Origin: Phoma sp. XZ068
Lineage: Eukaryota > Ascomycota > Dothideomycetes > Pleosporales > Didymellaceae
NCBI GenBank assembly: GCA_004835665.1
Contig: RBKR01000012.1
Location: forward strand, 992,001-1,056,000
DNA length: 64,000 bases
Direction: 5' to 3'
Positions 33,209 to 44,211 of this stretch are shown piece after piece. Each line of letters starts with the position of its first letter. The first letter of the stretch is position 1. The position numbers and the translations under genes were made by a program. Below the pieces are notes generated by a model. That model ran no database searches. It was not told the DNA's origin and worked only from the letters and a program-made list of their open reading frames with translations.

Positions 33209-34936
33209 TTAGGCCTTCCCAGCGTTTCGGCAGTAACAACTTGCCTGAACGGCGACATCCGCCACTGCTTGAGCCAAGCGAAGCTGTTGACGTACTATCC
33301 CCGCTTCTGCGTCCCGTTCGAGCCTGACAAGGCATTCGTGGTATCCGTGCAAAGCCCAGACATTGTTAGGGTGCTGTCGTGCTCTTGGTAAGGTGTCGTC
33401 GAACCCTAAATCCGCCCTATATGCGGCAGCCGCATCTTCTACCCTTCCCTGTTCCATCAGGAGGGCTGCATACGCATGCCGCGTGGGCTGAGCCCATGCC
33501 CACGGCTCAGCATAAGTGAGAGCATCGTCGCGTTTGATCGCTTCCTCGAGATGGCTAAACGCGACGTCGTAATCGCCCTGCCGATAGGCTATCTCCCCAT
33601 CGAGCATCGCCTCGCCGACCTGAAGAACTACGTTTGACCGGTTCGGGAAGTCACCGCAAATCCGGGACGACGGAATGCGTTTCAATGCCTCTTTAAGTGC
33701 GGCTCGTTCTTTGGTGGCCTTCTCAACATCCCCGATCGCGGCAAAGGCCACGCCTTTCCCATAGTGAATCATTGCGATCGTCACGCAGTACAGGTCCCTA
33801 TCTTTTGGAAAAGGTAAAGCAAGTAGGTCTTGCCAGCGACCAAAGCGGACCAGCACGTGAACACGTACCGAGGAGAAGTTCTCGAGCCAGTCTGCCATGG
33901 GTGGACTGTCAATGCTAAGGAGAGATGCCGGCAGTGATTGTTCCATCCGGTCCACCGCTTCTAGTGCAACCTTCGACTGGCCAGCGAACATCGCAGCGTA
34001 TATCAGCGAGTGGTAGTTGTGCATACGATAGAAAGAGTAGAAGTTCTCTCCACCGTGCTCGTCGTGGTACTTCTCGTCAGCCACACAGGCATCAGCATTT
34101 GAAGCTATGGCCCGTCGATAGTCCCCCACGAGGATGTCGAGGTGGCTCGGCATGTGGACCAGATGGCCCGCATCGGGGATGAGGTTGCGAAGATGGTCTG
34201 CTGCAACTAGTGCAGCTTCTGGCGTCGAGCTCATCTCCATGAGGTGGATATACAGGTGGAGAATGCCCGGGTGCTTATCGGCATAATCGGATTCAAGTGC
34301 CTTCTCGAGGATTTGTTTCACCTCTAAGGAGCGAGATCCCCGGGTCGGCTTACCAGTTTTCAGATCCCAGAGGTCCCATGCGGAAAGGTTCATTACGGAG
34401 TCGGCAAACAAGGCTGTGACATCGAGATCGTCAGGGAAACTCTCATAGACAGACTCCATAGCCTTGGCATATGCCTCGTTACATGCCTTGAAGTCATGCT
34501 CCTGGAGCCCCTTTGGGACGCGGGATTGGATGGCCTGGATGAGTGCCTGTTCGAGCTCGCTAGAGTCCGGCGCGTGATCTTTAGCTTCTGTAAGGGCATG
34601 CTCGATTGTCTCTAGAGTTTTCTTCAACTCGTTTTCGTCGAAAAGATCCCACGGCTTGTTGTAGTTAGGGCCTAGAGCGAAGGCCAGCTATTCAAGTCAG
34701 CTCATTGATCAGTCCACATGAACATTCCAGTGTCAACTCACCCCCCAGTATGCCATCGCACAACCCGGATCTTCGGCAATTGCTCGTTCAAAGCAGCGCG
34801 CTGACTCTTCATGGTGGAAAGCATAGCTCCAAACAAGGCCTCTATCGAACCACACCTGAGCTTCTGCATTTGCCGTCGTCACCTTCCGGTGGTACGTTCC
34901 TAAATCGTACTGATATGGCTTCGACGCGGTACCCAT
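33209..34936 (-). CDS. TPR-repeat protein of unknown function
   Basis: Predicted 557 residues in two exons (34936-34742 and 34687-33209), joined over a 54-bp intron with a GTGAGT donor. The start MGTASKPYQYDLGTYHRKVT is followed at once by helix pairs of tetratricopeptide type (AQVWFDRGLVWSYAFHHEESARCFERAIAEDP). These continue through the protein (DYRRAIASNADACVAD, YDVAFSHLEEAIKRDDALTY, GRVEDAAAAYRADLG). No signal peptide or enzyme domain is present. The C-terminus carries a Cys pair (ASCYCR). Similar proteins are found in fungi and bacteria and are annotated only as TPR proteins; the partner is unknown. Confidence 0.78.
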
Positions 34937-35361
34937 CGTTGCAACTTGATGATCTGGAGGTTCCCACTTTGTACTTCAGGTGATGTTGATGTAGCTGAAA
35001 CGATTGTAAAGACCTCTGGAGGTTACAAGCGGGGTCTAGTGGCGCGCTGGCCAATAATGAAGCTGTCGCGTCATCGCGTCACAACACTGATCGTACATAA
35101 GGTGGGCATATGCACGTGTTACGATTCCTTTGTAGTCATGTAATGAAAGTGCAAACTGATCTACAGTGTTATGGTGGTGAGGTTTGTGCCTGTATTTGGT
35201 TTCCTGTGATTGAAAGGTGCCAGATACTTACGTCACCCCACTTTCTCACGATCGTGACTGCAAAGACTCACCACGAGAACCACAAGAACTTCTCCCAGTC
35301 ACGCCACGACAGACTTTTGGTTCAAAAGAACTTCAATTGAGTGAACCGCCTGTCGGCATCA
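34937..35361. promoter_or_regulatory. Divergent promoter of the TPR and PNP-oxidase genes
   Basis: 425 bp between divergent starts at 34936 (minus) and 35362 (plus). No supported ORF or RNA gene. Confidence 0.4.
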
Positions 35362-36201
35362 ATGCTGGAACGTTCTGTTTCTCGTCACCTCGGATTATCA
35401 ACACAAGCCACCCGTCCATTACTCAACTATACCACTCCTCGGCGAGCGATCTCAACTCCATTTACCAAAATGTTACACTCAGCCTCAACCCCCGTCCCAA
35501 CCAACAACTCATCAAAGAAGATCTTCGCACCCACCAGCAACTCCGAAGACCCCGGCCATGCAACCCAGTACACCAAAGGTGCCTTAGACCGCACTGATCT
35601 CCACCCCTCACCTACCGACCAATTCCACGCCTGGTTCGAAGAAGCCACCAAATCCGGTGTCTACCAACCGGAAACCGTGACCTTCAGCACCGCCTCCCTG
35701 CCCAGCGGCAAAGTATCCGCGCGCATTGTGTACATGAAAGAGCTTGACTCACGCGGCTTCGTCATCTATTCCAATTGGGATACGAGCCGCAAAGCCGCCG
35801 ACGTGGCCAGCAACCCGCATGCAGCGCTGACTTTTTGGTGGCGCGAACTCGAGCGTCAGGTGCGCGTTGAAGGACGTGTTGAGCGGTTGTCGAGCGATGA
35901 GAGTCAAGTTTACTACGATACCAGGATCCGCGGGAGCAGGATTGGCGCGTGGGCGAGCCAGCAAAGTAGAGTGCTAGAGGGAAGGGAGGAGTTGGAGAAG
36001 CGGGTTGAGGATGTGGAGAAGAGGTTTGAGGGGCATGATAGAATCCCTGTACCAGAGTTCTGGGGTGGATTGAGGGTGGTTCCTGAGGTTGTTGAATTTT
36101 GGCAGGGGAGGCCGAGCCGTTTGCATGATCGGTTTAGGTATGAGTTGGTAGAGAAGGAGGGTGTTGCGGGAGAGTGGAAGGTTAATAGACTGAGTCCGTA
36201 G
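35362..36201 (+). CDS. PDX3: Pyridoxine/pyridoxamine 5'-phosphate oxidase
   Basis: Single-exon gene of 279 residues from the ATG at 35362. A second in-frame ATG at 35470 would remove a Ser/Arg-rich N-terminus that could be a mitochondrial presequence. Family landmarks are DQFHAWFEEATKSGVYQPE, the FMN-binding stretch ARIVYMKELDSRGFVIYSNW, RQVRVEGRVERLS, SRIGAWASQQS, and the C-terminal RPSRLHDRFRYEL. The enzyme uses FMN and oxygen to make pyridoxal 5'-phosphate, the active vitamin B6. The length is normal, apart from the extra N-terminus. Confidence 0.94.
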   Translation: MLERSVSRHLGLSTQATRPLLNYTTPRRAISTPFTKMLHSASTPVPTNNSSKKIFAPTSNSEDPGHATQYTKGALDRTDLHPSPTDQFHAWFEEATKSGVYQPETVTFSTASLPSGKVSARIVYMKELDSRGFVIYSNWDTSRKAADVASNPHAALTFWWRELERQVRVEGRVERLSSDESQVYYDTRIRGSRIGAWASQQSRVLEGREELEKRVEDVEKRFEGHDRIPVPEFWGGLRVVPEVVEFWQGRPSRLHDRFRYELVEKEGVAGEWKVNRLSP

Positions 36202-36388
36202 AGCAGTGGCGTAGAGCTATATGGCACAATGGAATTGAACATGAAAGTGTAATTTGATTCTTTTGCGAATCTTGGTATGTGAACTACAAACGCTTGCACA
36301 ACGCCAAAGTATGACCTGTTCCTACCCAAAGCAGTCATATGCAACTATATGAAACCATCAATCGTAACCATCGAGCCAGTTATATTAT

Positions 36389-39300
36389 TTACTCGGCATC
36401 GGACTCGTCTTCCGCAGTCTGAAGTATTGTTAGCTAATGCTTATAAAGTTGAGGTCTCGCGATGACTTACATTGTCGTGGAAGTTGGTTCCGTGTGTGGT
36501 CTCGTTGATATAACCCTTCCTGATGACGAAGTCACCGAAGTGCTCGCCCTCATTCCTCTCCTTAGCATAGTGCTTAATCATTGGCTGCATGATCTCAAGG
36601 ATCTCCTCTTCCTTGATCGAGCTCCTGTACAGCTTGTTAAGGCGCTGACCATGGTAACCACCACCAAGGTACATGTTGTATGCGCCATAAGCCTTACCAA
36701 CGAACGCAACCTCGGCAAGCCAAGGACGCGCGCAACCGTTGGGGCAACCAGTCATACGCATGACGATGCTGTCTTGACGCAGACCAGCCTCCTCAAGGGT
36801 ACCCTCGAGCTTGGAGATCAGGACGGGAAGGTAGCGCTCAGACTCGGCCATGGCAAGACCACAGGTGGGGAAAGCAACACAAGCGGAACTTGACAGCCTC
36901 ATGCCAGAGAAGTGGATGTTGTCGAGCTTCCACTTCTTGAGAAGCTCCTTCATAGCCGGGAGATCATCGTCGTGGACGTTAGACAAGATCAAGTGCTGGT
37001 TACCAGTCAACCTGAACTCCCCCTTGTGTGCCTTAGCGACCTCAATGAGACCGGTCTTCATTGGGAACTCAGCAGTATCCTCAATGCGACCGTTCTCAAT
37101 GAATAGGGTGAAGTGGTTGAGACCATTCTCATCCTTCTGCCATCCGAATGTGTCGACATTGCTGTCGAACTTGAAGGGCGCGGGGTCAGCAAACTTCTGA
37201 CCCCACAGCTCCTCAACCTTGCCACGGAAGACATCGACACCCATGTCGTCGATGGTGTACTTTAGACGAGCGTGCTTCCTGTTCTTGCGGTCACCGTGGT
37301 CGCGCTGCACCAGCATGATCTTCTCGCAAACAATGTGAGCCTGGTCTGTGGAAACGTAACCGAACATGCTTCCGGTTCGGGGGTATGTCTTCTTGTTGTT
37401 GTGTGTGACACCCATACCACCACCAGCAAGAATGTTGAAACCAACAAGGTTACCATCAGCACCCTTGATGGCGATCAGACCAACGTCGTGAGCGTAGACA
37501 TCGGTATCATTGTGAGGCGGGATGGCAATGGTGATCTTGAACTTTCTGGGCAAGTAGAGAGGACCGTAGAGCGGCTCGTGGTCCTGAATAGCCTCGCCAG
37601 CGACCTTACGCTTCTGCTTGGTCTCGTCATCCTCAAGCCAGATCTCGTGGTAAGCACTGGTGTTGGGGAGAAGGTGGTCGCTGATCTTCTGGGATACAGC
37701 GTGGACCTGAGCGTGGTAGCTGGAGTGAGTAGGGAGAGAGCTGCACATAACGTTACGGTTAACGTCACCGCAGGCGGCGATGGTGGTCATCAAAGATTTG
37801 TTGATGGCCTGCATGGCTGGCTTGAGCTTGCCCTTCACAACGCCGTGGAACTGGAATGTTTGACGAGTGGTCAGCTTCATGGTCTCGTTACCAAGCTTGG
37901 TGCTGATCTCGTCCATCTGCAGCCATTGCTTAGGGGTAGCGACACCACCAGCAAGTCGGCATCGGATCATGAATGAGTAAGCTGGCTCAAGACCCTGCGC
38001 CTTACGCTCGTCACGAAGATCACGGTCGTCCTGCATGTAGGTACCGTGGAACTTGGTGAGTTGCTGGTCACTGGCAGAAATAGCGCCGGTGGATGTGTCG
38101 GCAAGACCCTCCTCAATAGTACCACGGAGGAAGTTCGAGGCTGCCTTCATGTCCTCGTTGGTGATTGGCGGGGGTTCCTCAGGAAGACCTTCGACGTTGT
38201 CTACGCCGAGCGATTGCCAGAGCTTGGGCTCCCACTCCTGGTAAGCCGTCTCGTACGCATCAGGGTCCTGGTCGTCTCCAAGACCGACAGGTGCGAGCTC
38301 CTTGCCGCCGAGCGTGGTGAGGCGGGCGTGCAGGTCCTTGGCAGGCTTGTTGTAGTAAATCTTGTCCTCCTTGCGAGGCCAGTAGTGACTGTCACCGAGA
38401 CCGAATGTGGAGAAGTTGACAGTGGCGAGATCGAGGTCAGTGGAGTCCTTAATGGTCTCCCAGGTTGTGCGTCCGTTCTGAGGGAATTCACCCTGTCCAG
38501 CAACACTGGTGATGAAGACGACGTTCTGCTCGTTGGGCAAGTCCTCAAGAGGGAAGTCATCCATAGCCATGACCATGGTCTTGAGGCCTCGTGCCTTACC
38601 ACGGTTGCCCAGGCGCTTCGATACCTTCTCGGCGTTGCCGTTATCGGAAGCGAAGAGAATGGTCAATGGATCACCAGCAAGACCGTCGAGGAGTTGGCTG
38701 TAAGCATCCTTGGCCTTGCGCTTCTGCAGCTGCCTGACCTCAGTACCGAAGTTACCGGAAACGTTGGAGGCGAATTGCGGGTGTCTCTTCATGACCTGAG
38801 ACAGGTAGTTGTCACGAGCAAGGAACTCCTCAAGCTCCTTCTTGATCCTCTCGGAGTCAAGCTGGAAGTTGGGCTCGCCCTTCTCATCGCCCTTGGGGTC
38901 CCAGCGGTACAATGGCCAGTATCCAAGGTCGACAGCCTTCTTGGTCTCTTGAAGGACGGTGAGAGGGGAATCATCCTCCTTCTCGTATGGTAGGTAGGCG
39001 AGAACAACGGAGGGACCGTCGAACTTGTCAGCCTCAATCATAGCCTCAAGAACCTGAGTGTAGGAACTGTACACGGCAACGGAAGCAACGTAGGCGTTGC
39101 CGAAGTTCATAGCGTAAAGTCCAATGTCCTTCTTCCTGCGTACGGAGTCGGCAGCGGCACGCTCGGAGTAAGGAGTGGAGTCGATGATGAGCATGTTGAC
39201 GTTCTCGCCAGACTCCAAGACGTGGTGAACTCCAGAGTTTCCGAGATCATATGCCCAGGCATCAGAGCCGACCAACCAGGGTGACTCCTGGTAGAACAGC

Positions 39301-41192
39301 TTCTTGGAGTCAAGGAACTTGCTGGCAGTGGCAGAGCCATCGGTGCTTAGGCGTGCGATAACCTCGGGTGCAAGATCATTGGCCTCAACAGCATTGTTGG
39401 CGCTGAGTGCCCACTTAGACAACCACTCCTTGGGGGCGTTTGTGATGAAGTCGTTGCTCTTAGAGGCTGCTGCAGCCTCGTCGACAAAGCGCTTCCTGTG
39501 CTCCTTGCGAGCAATGAGCGATCCAAAACCGTACTCAGGGCTTGCTGAGATCTCGTTGGAGATACCAGCGTTCTGTGCGCCGAGCTGGTTGGCAACGTGG
39601 AGCTTATCACCAAAAACCTGATCCAGAATCTTGACGTAGGCGTTCTCGAGAGCAGGCTTCTCGAGCTTCGCCGGCTCAGCTTTTGGGCCGTCCAAGTTGC
39701 CGATCTGGAGGTTCTGGAGGGGCGACTCGCTGGTGAGGTTCTGCCATACACCACGCAGAGCTTGCTGAACGGTCTTCTCGTCAATGTAGCCCAACTGGAA
39801 GCCAACAACGGTAGGCGATACGCCACCAGTCGACTTCAGCGACATCAAGAGGTCCAGAAGAACGGGACCCCACTTGGTTGTCTTGCGACGAACTTGCTCC
39901 AAAACTGCAATCTTCTTGATTGACTTGGGGAGTAATGGGGCGAGCGAAGCACCCAACCATGGTCGGTATATCCTTGCTGTGATCAGACCAACGTTGGCGT
40001 AAGCCTCTGAGTCGTCTGCGGAGTCGAGCTCCGTGGCGAAGATGCCGGTGTCGGCGCCGAAGAGGAAGATAGCAGCCTCTTCGTTGCCAGCGCCAGTATA
40101 AGAGAATGCATCATAGGCACGTCCAGTGGACTCCTTGATGGTTTCCCAAATCTGCGAGGCGAATCGGTAGATGTCTTCGGACGAAACGGGCTTCGAAACC
40201 AAGGACTCAACAGTAGTCACGGAGGAGACAGAGGCGGCGCTCTGGCTGGTGTCACGCTGCGATGAACCAGACGAGGACGCACCGCGCTGGCTAGTCCTTT
40301 CTGATACCGGGACAGATCGCAGCTCTGAGGAGCTCAGGGGGGTAGCCTCTGTGTTGTTGGTGTTCGATGCCTGGCTGCGGGCGAAGGAGACGGTGGCGCT
40401 CCTGCCATCGTCGGCGTACAGGGAAGTCTCCTCTGACGTTGTGTGCTGGAAAGCTGCTGCGGCGTCAAGGTCAATGACGTTTCCAACGAGCTCAGCATCT
40501 TCCCGTTCAATTGACTTCTTGAAAGCAGATGCGCTGGAATCAAAGAAGTGAATGACACCCTTGCCAGACTTGATAGCCAAAGCATGTGCAGTCAAGGCAA
40601 TGTCCTGTGCCTCCTGCAGTGTCTCGGACTGCAGGAATGTGAACCCAGACTGTCTGATGGATGTGATATCAGAGAAGTCGGGGAAGCCAGCGGGCTTCAC
40701 AGAGACGTGGAGGACGACAGGGTATTGGGCGAGTTTGTAGAGGTGAGGTATCGACTTCACCAGAATCGAAGACGCGGTGGTGACACTGGTAAGCTTTCCA
40801 GCGCGAATTGGCTGGAAAACCGAGAGAAGAGGGTCGGCATTCTGACGAACAGAAAGGACCTGGGAGTTGTCAGCCAAAGTTCACTTTTTGATATTCCCAA
40901 GACAACGTACCTCTGGCTGCTGCTTAGCAACAACGGAAGGAGCGTTGCTCTGCTGCAATGTGCGCAGCGCCTCAGAGAACTCTGAATCCTCCTTCAATGA
41001 AGGCACAACCGACACAATCACGTCGGAGGCCAAATGTGCGATGCGGGCGACTGTGACGAGTCAGCGTTGGTTCATTCGTAATGCTGCCCCAGAATCTCAA
41101 TTGCAGCCGATATCGCCGGGGTTGCAACAGTGGTGGGGGGGTGAGGGCGGGGCAGACATACCAGCCTCGCCAGCAGTCGAAATGGAACCCAT
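36389..41192 (-). CDS. MET5: Sulfite reductase [NADPH] beta subunit (hemoprotein)
   Basis: Predicted 1,529 residues in four exons (41192-41162, 41050-40911, 40859-36471, 36418-36389); introns are 111, 51 and 52 bp. The small last exon encodes TAEDESDAE. The N-terminal half resembles pyruvate-ferredoxin oxidoreductase domains (SYTGAGNEEAAIFLFGADTG). A flavodoxin domain follows at about 780-930 (LTILFASDNGNAEKVS). The C-terminal third is the sulfite reductase proper, with siroheme/4Fe-4S cysteines in CVAFPTCG and GCPNGCARP and a substrate loop (MTTIAACGDVNRNV). The enzyme reduces sulfite to sulfide with electrons from the NADPH-flavin alpha subunit (Met10). The long fused architecture is normal for ascomycetes. 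Confidence 0.95.
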
Positions 41193-41811
41193 TGTGACTG
41201 CAACAACACGGTGTCTGAGAGCAGTGGAGGGATTGTCTATGGGGAGGAGGAGATGAAGTAGTTTAAATCGGAACGTCGCCGACGGCCCTCATTGACGGCA
41301 GCGGCAACTGATGGGTTCAAATTTCGAAAAAGATGCCGATGTCGAGCACGCCATTCTTAGTGCATGTTGTCAGGGTCTCGAGTACCTCCACAGTCCCTCG
41401 CCAGCCAGTAGGACACCGTCTTTTGGTCATTTGCCATTGGTCTCTGTCATCACTGCGGCTGGATCACGTTGCGATCTCGCTCGTGACGAGGCTGCACTTC
41501 TGGCGACATGTTGGCGTGCTGGAAAGCTCAGAACGCTCTGGTGACGATGCGCGGGTATTGCACCACTGTTTGCAGCCCTGCTGAATTCCATCGAGACCAG
41601 TGGCCACCGACACCTCGGTTGCGCCTTCCCGCTTTGAGATGTACCGACAGCCGGTTATCGATTAGACATGCACCTCCACCCTGCGGCTCCTGTGAGAACG
41701 GACACTTGCATCAGTGTCATGTCTTGAACCGTGTCCGCATTTGACGCCACTGTACCTTTCGTAATCGCAGAGACTCCCGCAGCTCATGTCGAGTCTAGCG
41801 CAGCTCTTGCA
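41193..41811. promoter_or_regulatory. Divergent promoter of the sulfite reductase and FAD synthase genes
   Basis: 619 bp lie between ATGs at 41192 (minus) and 41812 (plus). A short frame runs upstream of the FAD synthase ATG but starts with GTG. No specific regulator site could be assigned by eye, including a Met4/Cbf1 site. Confidence 0.4.
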
Positions 41812-42762
41812 ATGAACAACACCGTCCTTGGATTTGAAGAGCCCCTCGTCACCGATACCCCGCGGCCGTTCCCGGAGCAATGCGCGCGGATACATGAGCG
41901 CATAGACGCGTTCCTGGGTGCGGAAGATGTATCAGACCGCGTGAAGAGTGTGCAGGAGCAGACACGCATCGCGCTGGACGTCATAGGGAAGGCATTGGAT
42001 CAGTACAGGTAGGTGCCACGATTCAATGTGGGGTGTGTTGGAACGATCAACAGAGAACTGACAGCAATACCAGCTTGCCTGAGTTGTCGCTTGCATACAA
42101 CGGCGGGAAAGACTGCCTTGTATTGTTGATATTGTACCTATGCGCTCTGCATAAACGTGGCCTCACGTCCTCGGCTCCCTCCTCGAACATCGAAACCGCC
42201 GTTCAGTGCGTCTACATCCAAGATAAGCATCCCTTCAAAGAGGTGGAAGAGTTCGTAGCTTCGAGTATCAAAACATACTCGCTGTCCCTTCTCGAATATG
42301 CAAAGCCTATGAAGGAGGCATTTACCGATTACCTACGCGACACACCATCCGTCAAGGCCATATTGGTAGGGACACGGCGGACCGACCCCCATGGCGAACA
42401 CCTGAAGCATTTTGACCCTACCGATAAGGGGTGGCCAGCATTTGTACGCGTACATCCTGTGATAGACTGGCATTACGTAGACATATGGACAGTAAGTGTT
42501 GATTTGCACCTTTGGCGAGGGTGTCGACTGACTGGAATAGTTTATACGATACGTGAACATACCATACTGTCCTCTTTACGACCTTGGATATACCTCCCTG
42601 GGCGGAACTACCGATACCCATCCAAACCCGATGCTCGCACGGCAGCCCTCGACGAGTCAAGTCCCAAAAGTAGCCCGACCAAATGGCACCTCGACACCGA
42701 AATTTAGACCAGCATACGAACTCATTGATGACTACGAGGAACGACTGGGGAGAGACAAATAG
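41812..42762 (+). CDS. FAD1: FAD synthase (FMN adenylyltransferase)
   Basis: Predicted 281 residues in three exons (41812-42008, 42065-42491, 42541-42762); introns are 56 and 49 bp. The PAPS-reductase-like P-loop is SLAYNGGKDCLVLL. The conserved C-terminal half includes AILVGTRRTDPHGEHL, FDPTDKGWPAFVRVHPVIDW and PYCPLYDLGYTSLGGTTDT. The enzyme moves AMP from ATP to FMN, producing FAD and pyrophosphate. The size and motif order match the yeast Fad1 type, which lacks the molybdopterin-like N-terminal domain of the human enzyme. The first exon is variable. Confidence 0.93.
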
Positions 42763-43158
42763 CATAATCACAAACGATTGCATATTTCAGTTGACACTTG
42801 CATTGTGCTGCGTCTTGCCAGCTCACTATTGACAGGAAGGAATATAAGCCCTGCGATCTTTGTTTCTAGTGGTCGTTCTGCTCCAAATCTTCATCCCAGG
42901 CAACAGTGTTCAGTCACTTTATCACAGTCATGCTTGCAGTGCAGTCATCTTGAGCCTCGGGAGGTGGGGTGAAGAGCTTGGGCCGCCGCAGCCCTTCGAA
43001 ATCTCTCGAAGCTTCAAGCATCCCACCTCAGCACTCACCCACGCTTTAAACCTCACAGCTACCTCAGCCCTCACCTCTCAATACCGAGCAACTATGCGCA
43101 ATTCAATCGCCTATACTCGACACACGTAACACCGCATTTGACTCGACAATCCACCGCA
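42763..43158. other. Intergenic, Hikeshi-gene promoter
   Basis: 396 bp between FAD synthase and the Hikeshi/OPI10 gene. C-rich plus-strand tracts lie just before the ATG. No ORF or RNA gene is supported. Confidence 0.45.
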
Positions 43159-43782
43159 ATGTCTTCCTTCGGCGTCATCGTCTCCGGCCGCCCAGTCCTC
43201 ACCGACGCGCAAATCATTTCCCCAACACAAGTCGCCTACCAAATCCCCTCGCACCCCTCCTTCTCGCACATCGTCGTCTTCCTACTCCCAGGGACAACGC
43301 TACCTGACGGCACCGCAGCCGCCGTATACGCGCAGCTCCCCGGTGCCCCAGACTTCAAACTACTCGGGGCAATCGGCAACGCGAAACCCAGCGCTATATT
43401 CAAAGTCAAGAGCGGTAGCGCTGCGGGCGGCGGGCTAGGCGATGAAGACGCAATGGTCGATGAGGGTACGAATGGAGCCGCGCCGCCAATGGCGCTGGGA
43501 ATAAGTCTCGAGCCCGCTGCGCAGGTTGAAGCCGCGCTTGCGCAGAAGAAAGCCCAGGATGCTGCGGCCGCGGGTACGGGCAGCGAACTAGTAGTGCGCG
43601 GGCAGAACACGGTTGATCAGAAAGTGCTTGCGCAGAGGATTATCAAGAATTGCTATGATTTCTTGACGAGTTGGGGGAGTGGGGATACGGTTCCGCTCAA
43701 GGCGTTTCAGGCGTGGTGGACGAAGTTTGAGGGCAAGATTGAGCGGGATCCGCATTTTCTTGAGAGGAGCGATGGGGGGTGA
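43159..43782 (+). CDS. Hikeshi/OPI10-family protein
   Basis: Single-exon gene of 207 residues from the ATG at 43159 (CCGCAATGTCT). The N-terminal domain reads FGVIVSGRPVLTDAQIISPTQ, then SHIVVFLLPGTTLPDGTAAA and LLGAIGNAKPSAIFKVK, which is the Hikeshi/DUF775 beta-sandwich. An acidic/Ala-rich loop at about 95-150 and a C-terminal helical part (AQRIIKNCYDFLTSWG, WWTKFEGKIERDPHFL) complete the family layout. Human Hikeshi carries Hsp70 into the nucleus under heat stress; yeast Opi10 is linked to inositol phenotypes. Which role applies here is not known. Confidence 0.88.
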   Translation: MSSFGVIVSGRPVLTDAQIISPTQVAYQIPSHPSFSHIVVFLLPGTTLPDGTAAAVYAQLPGAPDFKLLGAIGNAKPSAIFKVKSGSAAGGGLGDEDAMVDEGTNGAAPPMALGISLEPAAQVEAALAQKKAQDAAAAGTGSELVVRGQNTVDQKVLAQRIIKNCYDFLTSWGSGDTVPLKAFQAWWTKFEGKIERDPHFLERSDGG

Positions 43783-44211
43783 AGAGTTGCAGGGGAGAGT
43801 TGATGATATCTTTGAGCGAGCTGGACGACAGACTAGCGCGGCGGGATTCCGACGAAGAGAGGGACAGGAGAAAGTCGGGCGAGATGACCGTCTTGTTCAG
43901 CGCTCGTTATGCTCGTTGGCAGACGCAGATCCCCGAGCCATTGCAGAGAGCAGCGGTGTGTCCCGCATACCATGCCTCCAGGTAGGTGCCGCGTAGGTCG
44001 TGATCGCCCGGCGAATCGTGGCCTTGTGGCGTCTAGGTGCTATCAGGAGGCGATGTTGTAGTTATCAATGTATAATATGTACCTCCGAGTGCTGAGACAG
44101 CACGATGTAGATTTGGCCGCCAACACCATCAGCCTGACTTTCGTGTCCATGTCTTGTCAAACGTCAAACTAACTACTCACCACCACCATACCTCTACACT
44201 TTTACACATCC
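43783..44211. other. Intergenic between convergent genes
   Basis: 429 bp. A short open stretch (43803-43985, with MISLSELDDRLARRDSDEE) follows the Hikeshi stop in another frame. It is too short and unsupported to call. Otherwise this is 3' flank for both neighbours. Confidence 0.4.

Noticed and set aside
37272..38993. Long plus-strand ORFs within the sulfite reductase gene
   Set aside because: They lie inside the third exon of a well-supported gene and show no motifs, so they are shadows of a highly biased coding strand.
43803..43985. Small ORF (MISLSELDDRLARRDSDEE...) after the Hikeshi stop
   Set aside because: It is in a different frame from the Hikeshi gene, short, and has no splice link or known homology; Hikeshi proteins normally end where the first frame does.
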